Source: CAYLPU01 sp964385635
GTDB taxonomy: Bacteria > Chloroflexota > Anaerolineae > B4-G1
NCBI GenBank assembly: GCA_964385635.1
Contig: CAYLPU010000126.1
Coordinates: forward strand, 1 to 12,662
Reading direction: 5' to 3'
DNA length: 12,662 nt
In this document: piece after piece, positions 7,799-12,662 of the stretch
Numbering within the stretch: position 1 is the first letter of the stretch
How the letters are laid out: each line of letters begins with the position of its first letter
Position numbers and translations under genes: made by a program
Notes under the pieces: generated by a model
What the model saw: only the letters and a program-made list of their open reading frames with translations
What the model was told of the DNA's origin: nothing
Databases searched by the model: none

Positions 7799-7810
7799 TT
7801 GTGGTATAAT
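7799..7810 (+). promoter_or_regulatory. Extended -10 promoter directly upstream of iorB
   Basis: A consensus TATAAT (7805-7810) is preceded by TGG, forming a perfect extended -10 (TGnTATAAT). No good -35 is visible, as expected for this class. Transcription would begin around 7817, only about 3 nt before the iorB ATG, so the transcript would be nearly leaderless. The same 12-bp stretch is similar to the one at the iorA -10 (5934-5945), with nine of twelve identical bases. Confidence 0.5.
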
Positions 7811-7819
7811 GAGGTCGTT

Positions 7820-8407
7820 ATGAATAGTAAGAAGAACATCAACTTCTTGTTCGTTGGCGTCGGCGGGCAGGGCATCCTGACCGGTTCCGACATTGCTGCT
7901 GGGGTGGGGTTGGAGGCGGGGTACGACGCCAAGAAGTCAGAGGTGCACGGCTTCTCCCAGCGCGGCGGCGTGGTCGAAAGCCACGTCCGCTGGGGAGACG
8001 ATGTGGCCGCGCCCCTGGCCGAGAAGGGCAGCGTGGACTTCCTCATCGCCACCGAACTGCTGGAGGCAGCCCGTTGGATCGAGTGGCTCCGTCCCGGCGG
8101 GGCGGTGCTCGTCAATCACCAGCGTATCCCGCCGATGTCAGTCACGGTGGGGGATGCGGTATACCCTGCCGACGAGCGCATCCTGGCCGCCGTGGAGACC
8201 CGCACCGACGACGTGACAGTGATCGAGGGCTTTGCTACGGCCGAGCGACTCGGCAATCCCCGGCTGGCTAATACCGTCCTCCTGGGTGCGCTCTCCACGC
8301 GGCTGGACGTACCGCCGGAGACGTGGCTGGCGGTCATTGAGCGGCGTGTCCCGCCGAAGTACGTTGAACTGAACTGTAAGGCATTCTGGGAGGGGCGCAG
8401 GGAGTAG
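7820..8407 (+). CDS. iorB: Indolepyruvate:ferredoxin oxidoreductase, beta subunit
   Basis: This 195-aa small subunit carries the gamma-type domain of 2-oxoacid:ferredoxin oxidoreductases and pairs with IorA. The N-terminal INFLFVGVGGQGILTGSDIAA is the family hallmark, with GGQG at about residues 15-18, followed by KKSEVHGFSQRGGVVESHVRWG and ATELLEAARWIEWLRPGG. The C-terminus (NTVLLGAL, PPKYVELNCKAF) is as expected, and the length matches the family. ATG 7820 is chosen because the hallmark begins seven codons later and a GAGG (7811-7814) lies 5 nt upstream; the frame stays open upstream within iorA, but that extension is not IorB-like. The gene has its own extended -10 and may also be read through from iorA. 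A strong intrinsic terminator follows. Confidence 0.95.
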   Translation: MNSKKNINFLFVGVGGQGILTGSDIAAGVGLEAGYDAKKSEVHGFSQRGGVVESHVRWGDDVAAPLAEKGSVDFLIATELLEAARWIEWLRPGGAVLVNHQRIPPMSVTVGDAVYPADERILAAVETRTDDVTVIEGFATAERLGNPRLANTVLLGALSTRLDVPPETWLAVIERRVPPKYVELNCKAFWEGRRE

Positions 8408-8439
8408 TCCTTGATCTGTTCTCTGTCGCTACACAGCTT

Positions 8440-8465
8440 GCGCCAGATGGTAACGTTGGCGTTTT
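8440..8465 (+). terminator. Weak first terminator-like hairpin after iorB
   Basis: CGCCA (8441-8445) pairs with TGGCG (8457-8461), with an extra G-T pair at the base, an 11-nt loop and a TTTT tail (8462-8465). It is weaker than the next hairpin, and together they may act as tandem terminators of the iorAB transcript. Confidence 0.4.
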
Positions 8466-8496
8466 GCCGGGGAGCATGGTGGCTTGACTACGAAGT

Positions 8497-8533
8497 GCGA
8501 ACCGGTACATTTCAGTGCCGGTAGTCGCTTTTT
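8497..8533 (+). terminator. Rho-independent terminator of iorAB
   Basis: GCGA plus ACCGGTAC (8497-8508) pairs with GTGCCGGT (8515-8522) and, after a 2-nt AG bulge, TCGC (8525-8528). The loop is ATTTCA and a run of five T follows (8529-8533). The T tract is only on the + strand side, so it serves the iorAB direction; I see no comparable signal for the convergent glycosyltransferase gene that ends at 8572. Confidence 0.8.
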
Positions 8534-8571
8534 CTGCCACCAGTTGAGTGCTGCTTCCCGCCCCAGACTTC

Positions 8572-10077
8572 TTATCGTTTGTTACGCCGCCTGCGCTGGG
8601 TACTCTCCGGCACCAGGGCAAGTCGCAGTGGGCGACTTCGGCCAGGCGCAAACGTTTGCGCCAATCCTATCCCTGCCATTGTGCCAAACGCAGCCGCGTA
8701 CAGCAGCATAAAGGGAATCAACCCGTAGCGGCCGGTAACCAGGGCCGCGACCGCTGTGACCAGCGCGTAGAGCGCCAACAGGGCCTCACCGATGATGCTG
8801 CGGTCGGCCTGGAGCCGATAACCGCTATCGGTCCAGTGGCCGGTTTGCCCTTCGAGCCGGAACTTGGGCGTGCGGGCGAACGTGCCGCCCCAGCGAGTCA
8901 GTCCACGCCACACCGCCTGCGTGTTGCACCACGCGATGCCGATCCCAATCAGCGCCAGCAGCGGGAAGGCGCGCAGCCGCCACCGCCAATCGGGATACAA
9001 CTGCCGTTGTGAGATAGCGTAGACCAGCGGAGGTCCGAGGCATATCAGCCCCAAACCGCCCAGCGGGGGCTGCACAGAATCAGGCACCAGCAGCAGGGGC
9101 AGTGAGACCAGCAGGAGCACCACCATCAGTGCGTGGGCCAGGTAACTGCTCAGGTGCACCAGCGCCATCGCTTTCTGCCACCACCTCAGCCGCCGGCTGC
9201 GCAGCAGGGGACCAGCCAGTTTGCGCAAGGTTTGCACCGACCCCTGCGTCCAGCGGGTCTGCTGCCGCTTAAACGCCGCGATCTGGGGAGGCAACTCGGC
9301 TGGCGCATTCACTGTTGGCAAATAGAGGCACTCCCACCCGGCTAACTGGGCTCGATAGCTCAAGTCCAGGTCCTCAGACAGGGTGTCGGCCCGCCACCCA
9401 CCGGCTTCCTCAATGCAGCGCCGTCGCCATACCCCAGCCGAGCCGTTGAAGCTCATCAGTAACCCAGAGCAATGCCGGCCGGCCTGCTCGACGACGAAGT
9501 GACCATCGAACGCCAACGCCTGGGCACGGGTCAGAGGGGAGTAATCGGCGTTGATGTACGACCAGCGCGCCTGCACCAGACCTAATCGCGGGCGCGATAG
9601 AAAGTGGGGAACCGTCTGGAGCAGAAAATCGGGACGGGGGCAAAAATCGGCGTCGAAGATGGCGACGTACTCACCACGGGTCTGAGATAAGCCCCAATCC
9701 AGCGCCCCGGCCTTGAAGCCACTGCGGTTAAGCCGCCGCAGAACCGCGATGTCTATCCCTTGCTCGCGGTGGAGTGCCGTCCGCGTGCAGGCCAGGTGGC
9801 TCGTCCCATCGGTCGAATCGTCCAGGATCAGAATTTGCAGGCGATCACGGGGGTAGTCGAGCGCGGCCATACAGTCTATGACCCGCTCGATTACGTGGAG
9901 TTCATTGTACACGGGCACCTGCACGGTGACCGGCGGCAGGGTGGATCGATCTATCTGTGGGGTGGGGATCGCTGCCCGTCGGTGGCGCAGATAGAGGAAC
10001 GCCAGGATGAAGGATTGCAGCCCGTAGATCGCCAGCCAAAGGGCGACCAGGGCGTGGATGAGTACGAGGAGTGTCAC
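8572..10077 (-). CDS. Membrane processive family 2 glycosyltransferase (cellulose synthase/CslA-like)
   Basis: This 501-aa GT2 enzyme probably polymerises or transfers sugar from a nucleotide-sugar donor at the membrane. It shows DDSTDGT (D86-D87), the DxD motif FDADFCPRPDF (D142, D144), LSEDLDL (E235-D236, catalytic base region) and QQTRW (272-276), the full D,D,D,QxxRW set of processive beta-glycan synthases. Transmembrane segments are predicted at about 2-30 and in several stretches after about 300 (LAHALMVVLLLVSLPLLL, FPLLALIGIGIAW, EALLALYALVTAVAALV and others). QQxRW is reminiscent of CslA-type mannan synthases, but the product is not decidable. No PilZ domain is visible. The start is GTG 10077, overlapping the cyclase stop as GTGA (10074-10077), a sign of translational coupling. 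It is the second gene of the cyclase operon. Confidence 0.88.
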   Translation of the reverse strand: MTLLVLIHALVALWLAIYGLQSFILAFLYLRHRRAAIPTPQIDRSTLPPVTVQVPVYNELHVIERVIDCMAALDYPRDRLQILILDDSTDGTSHLACTRTALHREQGIDIAVLRRLNRSGFKAGALDWGLSQTRGEYVAIFDADFCPRPDFLLQTVPHFLSRPRLGLVQARWSYINADYSPLTRAQALAFDGHFVVEQAGRHCSGLLMSFNGSAGVWRRRCIEEAGGWRADTLSEDLDLSYRAQLAGWECLYLPTVNAPAELPPQIAAFKRQQTRWTQGSVQTLRKLAGPLLRSRRLRWWQKAMALVHLSSYLAHALMVVLLLVSLPLLLVPDSVQPPLGGLGLICLGPPLVYAISQRQLYPDWRWRLRAFPLLALIGIGIAWCNTQAVWRGLTRWGGTFARTPKFRLEGQTGHWTDSGYRLQADRSIIGEALLALYALVTAVAALVTGRYGLIPFMLLYAAAFGTMAGIGLAQTFAPGRSRPLRLALVPESTQRRRRNKR

Positions 10078-11786
10078 CTCAGTCCCAGCAATTCGTACAC
10101 CGTGATCGGTTCACTGAAGCCTTCTGCCTGTATGGGCGGGAGCGAGCGGGCCTCGATGTGCTTTCGTGTCCGTTGGTAGGCTGTGTGCGAAAGCAGGATC
10201 TGCCCCGGTGCTGCGGCCTCTTGTAGACGGCGGGCCAGATTCACGGTGGAGCCGATCGCGGTGTAGTCCAGCCGTTGTGGGGTGCCGATGTTGCCCACCA
10301 CTGCATCGCCGACGCTGATGCCTACCCCATAAGCGAGCCGGTAGTCCGGGGGTATGCGCTTGTGCAGACGGACGATTCCTTCTTGTATCTTCAGCGCTGA
10401 CCGCGCTGCGCGCAGGACGTGATCGGCCTGGGGGAGCGGCGCGTTGAAAAGGGCGACCACACAATCCCCCATGAACTTGTCGAGCGTCCCCTCCTCAGCC
10501 AGTACCGCATTGGCACCGATGGCCAGATAACGATTGAGCACTTCCACCAGCGTCTCAGGATCGTGCTGCTGGCTGAAGTCGGTGAAGCCACGGATGTCTG
10601 CAAACAGGCTGGTGATCTCCTGTCGCTGTCCGCCCAGTTTCAGCTCGTGGGGGTCGTCCGGGAGGCGCTCAATCACGACCGGCGAGAGGTAGCGCTGGAA
10701 CAATTGGTAGCGTGATTCCAGCCGGCGCTGTTCCGTGAGGTCATCTATCACGATGGCGATACCCTGTGTCTCGTCGTTGGCATCTTTGAGGGGGGAGAGG
10801 CTGGCACGGAGGTTGACCTGGTCACGGTCGGGGAGTGACATCTCAGTCTCAAACTCCACCACGGGCGCTCCATATGTCTTGACCGCTTCGATCAGCGATT
10901 GCAGTTCGCTCTCCAGCATCGGAAGAGTATCGGCGAAATATGAGCCGACGACGACCGTCGCTGGCGTCCGCAGGATGCGCTCGGCGGCCCGGTTGAAGAA
11001 TATGATCTGATCCTGACCGTCAGTGGTGATGACGCCACTGGTGATGGAGGCGAAGACGTTGTCTCTCAGTGCCTTGGCGTTGGCGACGCTTTCGAACAGA
11101 CGGGCGTTCTCGATCCTCGCCGCTGCCTGTCCAGCGAAGGCAGTGAGCAAGTCACGATCCCGGTCGGCAAAGAGGCCGGTGAGGATGCGGTTGTCGGCGT
11201 AGATCACGCCAGTGACCCGCCCGCGCACTCTGAGCGGCACGCACAGAATGGAGCGCAGGTTGTAACCGATGACGCTCTCCTGTGCCTTGAAGCGGGGGTC
11301 CATCTGCGCGTTGGTCGTGACGATGGGCTGGTCGCTGGTGGCTACCTGGTCAACGATGCTCCGACTGATCTCGAATGAGGATGAAGCGATGGTCTCGCGG
11401 TCCATGTTGCGAGCGGCTCGGAACTCCAGTTCGCCTGTGCCCGGGTCCACGAGCATCAGGGAGGCACGTTCGGCCCCGGTGAGACGGATAATCTGATCCA
11501 TCACCTCGTTCAGCACCTCTGTCAGGTTCAGGGAGGAGCCGATCGCCTGGGTGACGCCGTACAAAGCAGCCAGTTCGTCCCGCTCGAGTGACTGGGCTGT
11601 CAGTTCCTGTTCAAGGTGTGCCAGCACGCCCTGGAGGGCCGAGAGATGTTGCGAGATTTCCACCGCCACCGGCGTGCCAGTCTCACGGTGCCGTGTAAGA
11701 ACGCGGGCGATGTTGGCCAGCCCTTCACGGAGGACGGCGACGTTATCTTGGCCAGGGATTGTTGTCTTGGAAGTGTTATTGGTCAT
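10074..11786 (-). CDS. GAF-PAS class III adenylate cyclase
   Basis: This 570-aa cytosolic sensor cyclase has an N-terminal helical, coiled-coil-like region (about 20-70), a GAF domain (about 72-234, ending in AGQAAARIENARLFESV), a PAS domain (about 239-354, SGVITTDGQDQIIFFNRAAERIL) and a class III catalytic domain (about 389 to the end). The metal ligands are D397 (in FADIRGF) and D441 (KFMGD). The purine-specifying Lys is K437, and the partner position is T509 (in DYTAIG), a Thr seen in cyanobacterial CyaC-like adenylate cyclases. Transition-state residues N516 and R520 are present. Lys plus Thr points to ATP and cAMP rather than GTP. ATG 11786 is preferred because a promoter lies just upstream of it; the open frame to GTG 11834 would start inside that promoter. 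The stop overlaps the glycosyltransferase start. The GAF/PAS ligands are unknown. Confidence 0.92.
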   Translation of the reverse strand: MTNNTSKTTIPGQDNVAVLREGLANIARVLTRHRETGTPVAVEISQHLSALQGVLAHLEQELTAQSLERDELAALYGVTQAIGSSLNLTEVLNEVMDQIIRLTGAERASLMLVDPGTGELEFRAARNMDRETIASSSFEISRSIVDQVATSDQPIVTTNAQMDPRFKAQESVIGYNLRSILCVPLRVRGRVTGVIYADNRILTGLFADRDRDLLTAFAGQAAARIENARLFESVANAKALRDNVFASITSGVITTDGQDQIIFFNRAAERILRTPATVVVGSYFADTLPMLESELQSLIEAVKTYGAPVVEFETEMSLPDRDQVNLRASLSPLKDANDETQGIAIVIDDLTEQRRLESRYQLFQRYLSPVVIERLPDDPHELKLGGQRQEITSLFADIRGFTDFSQQHDPETLVEVLNRYLAIGANAVLAEEGTLDKFMGDCVVALFNAPLPQADHVLRAARSALKIQEGIVRLHKRIPPDYRLAYGVGISVGDAVVGNIGTPQRLDYTAIGSTVNLARRLQEAAAPGQILLSHTAYQRTRKHIEARSLPPIQAEGFSEPITVYELLGLR

Positions 11787-11813
11787 CACAGGTCTCACCG
11801 ATGGGATGACATC

Positions 11814-11842
11814 ATTATATCGCACCTTTCCCACTCACGCAA
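11814..11842 (-). promoter_or_regulatory. Sigma-70-type promoter of the cyclase-glycosyltransferase operon
   Basis: Reading the - strand, TTGCGT (11837-11842) and a perfect TATAAT (11814-11819) are 17 bp apart. Transcription would begin near 11807, about 20 nt before ATG 11786. The leader contains GGTGAG but no strong ribosome-binding site. This position fixes the ATG at 11786 as the start of the cyclase gene. Confidence 0.65.
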
Positions 11843-11991
11843 AGGTTTGCTGATGGGAAAACGAAGTGGAACGGATCGGAAAGTCGCTCCTCTGGAACGC
11901 ATCCGCCTCCCACGGGTGTGCCATCTCACGAATGCGGGGGTAGTCGTGTTTCTAGGTGTAGTAGCAGGATGGGCCTGGTTCCCCTGCAAAC

Positions 11992-12059
11992 TTACGATGG
12001 GCAGCCTCCCATGACTGAGTCTATCGCAAACTCAGCCAAGCGGTGCTGCCCATCGCTAA
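11992..12059. repeat. Nested inverted repeat / structured element
   Basis: The outer arms CGATGGGCAGC (11995-12005) and GCTGCCCATCG (12045-12055) are perfect over 11 bp and extend by three A-T pairs after a 1-nt bulge. The inner arms CTGAGT (12015-12020) and ACTCAG (12030-12035) form a second stem with a 9-nt loop. Both stems are separated by a symmetric 9/9 internal loop. ATGGG (11997-12001) could instead pair with CCCAT (12008-12012), giving an alternative fold. No T tract follows on either strand, so it is not a standard terminator. It lies 43-110 nt past the gcvH stop. Confidence 0.75.
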
Positions 12060-12073
12060 ATTGATAGATCGAG

Positions 12074-12094
12074 GTGCGCCGTACACACGCGCAC
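12074..12094 (-). terminator. Stem-loop just downstream of gcvH
   Basis: GTGCGC (12074-12079) and GCGCAC (12089-12094) form a perfect 6-bp stem with a 9-nt loop, 8 nt beyond the gcvH stop. No U-run follows on the - strand, so its role as a terminator is uncertain; it could stabilise the 3' end. Confidence 0.3.
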
Positions 12095-12101
12095 TGCCAT
12101 G

Positions 12102-12533
12102 TTAGCCCAGGACTTCCTTGTACTTCTCCGCCTCCTCCTCAATGAGGGCTTTCAACTCCGGGGAATCGGCCTTCATCAGGTTGTCCAGTTCGGCGGGATC
12201 GGTCATCTCAATCTTGACCAGCCAGCCATCCTCGTAGAAGGACTCGTTGACCAAGGTGGGCTCCCACTCCAGTTCCTCGTTGGCTTCGGCGACTTTGCCG
12301 CTGGCCATAGCAACGATGCGGCCTACCCACTTGCCCGACTCCATGGACATGAAGGTCTGCCCCTGCTCGACATCCCGCCCGGCACGGGGGGCTTCGACGA
12401 AGACGATTTCCTGAGCGATGGCCTGGCCGAACTCGGTCAAACCCTGTGTGATGACATTCCCCTCCACCTGAGCCCAGGAGTGGAGTTTGTCGTAGTATAG
12501 GCCGTCGGGGAACTCATAGCCGCTGATCTGCAT
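12102..12533 (-). CDS. gcvH: GcvH-family lipoyl carrier protein (GcvH or LbpA-like)
   Basis: This 143-aa protein has the glycine cleavage H fold. In the glycine cleavage system it would carry the aminomethyl group on lipoamide between GcvP, GcvT and Lpd. The lipoyl Lys is K68 in SMESGKWVGRIVAMASGK, aligned to ESVKAASDIYAPVSG of E. coli GcvH. HSW (18-20), GLTEFGQ (31-37) and GWLVKIEM (103-110) are family-typical. The sequence around the Lys deviates (GKW instead of VKA), and the protein is somewhat longer than the usual 125-130 aa, with an acidic helical C-terminus. This raises the alternative of an LbpA-type lipoate-binding protein of Hdr-like systems. No gcvT or gcvP is visible. ATG 12533 has an ideal AGGAGG 7 nt upstream. 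CATAAT (12551-12556) upstream could be a -10, but no -35 fits. Confidence 0.85.
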   Translation of the reverse strand: MQISGYEFPDGLYYDKLHSWAQVEGNVITQGLTEFGQAIAQEIVFVEAPRAGRDVEQGQTFMSMESGKWVGRIVAMASGKVAEANEELEWEPTLVNESFYEDGWLVKIEMTDPAELDNLMKADSPELKALIEEEAEKYKEVLG

Positions 12534-12621
12534 TGTTGCGCCTCCTAACGTATTATGTGCTCGTCCTTAAAGTTTTCCTCGCCCGCCGTCAAGGCGGTGA
12601 TGTTCCCTAGGGCAATCGCAT

Positions 12622-12662
12622 TTATCCCATTCGCTCGGCCTGGATCGCCAGATCCAGGCCCT
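12622..12662 (-). CDS. Possible C-terminal fragment of an upstream gene
   Basis: On the - strand, the frame entering from the right edge reads GLDLAIQAERMG and ends at TAA (12622-12624), 88 nt before gcvH. The codons are mostly G/C-ending, as in the neighbouring genes, and the peptide looks like a natural helical C-terminus. Another - frame is also open across this edge to a TAG just before gcvH, so the choice is uncertain. Only twelve codons are visible, and no family can be named. Confidence 0.3.
   Translation of the reverse strand, partial: GLDLAIQAERMG
12637..12660. repeat. Perfect 10-bp inverted repeat at the right edge
   Basis: GGCCTGGATC (12637-12646) and GATCCAGGCC (12651-12660) form a perfect stem with a GCCA loop. 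It falls inside the possible C-terminal fragment on the - strand. No T run follows on the - strand, and the + strand side is cut off by the window end. It may be a terminator for a + strand gene or a hairpin overlapping the end of the coding region. Confidence 0.6.

Larger units (their letters stand above)
11843..12101. other. Intergenic stretch between the cyclase promoter and gcvH
   Basis: No gene can be assigned confidently here. On the + strand a 53-codon frame (ATG 11853, stop 12012-12014, AAAGG 7 nt upstream) encodes a basic N-terminus followed by a hydrophobic stretch (AGVVVFLGVVAGWAWF). It could be a small membrane protein, but I recognise no homologue and see no clear promoter. The rest holds the nested inverted repeat (11992-12059) and a smaller stem-loop (12074-12094). 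I see no transposase remnant and no direct-repeat target duplication. Confidence 0.4.

Noticed and set aside
7093..8115. - strand open frame (340 codons) spanning iorA and iorB
   Set aside because: It is antisense to two firmly identified subunits and crosses their intergenic promoter.
8484..8711. + strand open frame across the iorAB terminator and the glycosyltransferase 3' end
   Set aside because: It overlaps a strong terminator hairpin and the antisense of a conserved gene; no ribosome-binding site or homology is visible.
11787..11834. GTG start extending the cyclase by 16 residues
   Set aside because: That start lies within the promoter, so the transcript would not include it.
11992..12059. 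Terminal inverted repeats of an insertion sequence or MITE
   Set aside because: The arms are only about 40 bp apart, no transposase fragment is nearby, and no direct-repeat target duplication flanks them. Dispersed copies cannot be tested here.
12583..12597. CCGCC/GGCGG stem-loop upstream of gcvH as a terminator
   Set aside because: The stem is only 5 bp, with no T tract on either strand; such stems are common in GC-rich DNA.

Overview
The window is GC-rich, gene-dense bacterial DNA with short intergenic gaps. It shows no tRNA, rRNA, CRISPR array or recognisable transposase. The gene set suggests a bacterium of the Chloroflexota (Anaerolineae-like): a quinate-5-dehydrogenase-like protein, a GHL10 glycosidase, an IorAB pair, a GAF-PAS-class III cyclase, and TATAAT boxes placed almost on the start codon. 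This assignment is inference from protein style and gene content. No marker gene is present.

Block 1 (1-5805, + strand) has five co-directional genes with gaps or overlaps of -4, 1, 13 and 17 nt: a 5'-truncated leucyl aminopeptidase (M17), an SbcD/Mre11-like nuclease subunit, an exported GHL10-type glycoside hydrolase-like protein, an LpxL/HtrB-type acyltransferase, and a quinate-5-dehydrogenase-like protein. The spacing argues for one transcript. The functions are mixed (peptide turnover, DNA repair, envelope), so this looks like a housekeeping operon rather than one pathway.

Block 2 (about 5806-8533, + strand) holds iorA and iorB, the two subunits of indolepyruvate:ferredoxin oxidoreductase, which oxidatively decarboxylates aryl-pyruvates from aromatic amino acids to aryl-acetyl-CoA. 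Each gene has its own promoter-like sequence, and a strong intrinsic terminator follows iorB. A run of 8-bp repeats sits inside the iorA coding sequence.

Block 3 (8572-11842, - strand) is a two-gene operon. A cytosolic GAF-PAS-class III adenylate cyclase overlaps by GTGA with a polytopic processive family 2 glycosyltransferase. A -35/-10 pair with 17-nt spacing lies just upstream of the cyclase. The arrangement suggests cAMP signalling tied to polysaccharide synthesis.

Block 4 (11843-12662) starts with a mostly non-coding stretch carrying a striking nested inverted repeat (11992-12059). It is followed on the - strand by a GcvH-family lipoyl carrier protein with an unusual lipoylation motif and, at the right edge, a possible C-terminal fragment of an upstream gene.

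I do not see a clear-cut new multi-gene system. The best leads are the cyclase-glycosyltransferase coupling, the nested inverted repeat, the GcvH/LbpA-like carrier, and the in-frame octamer repeat in iorA.
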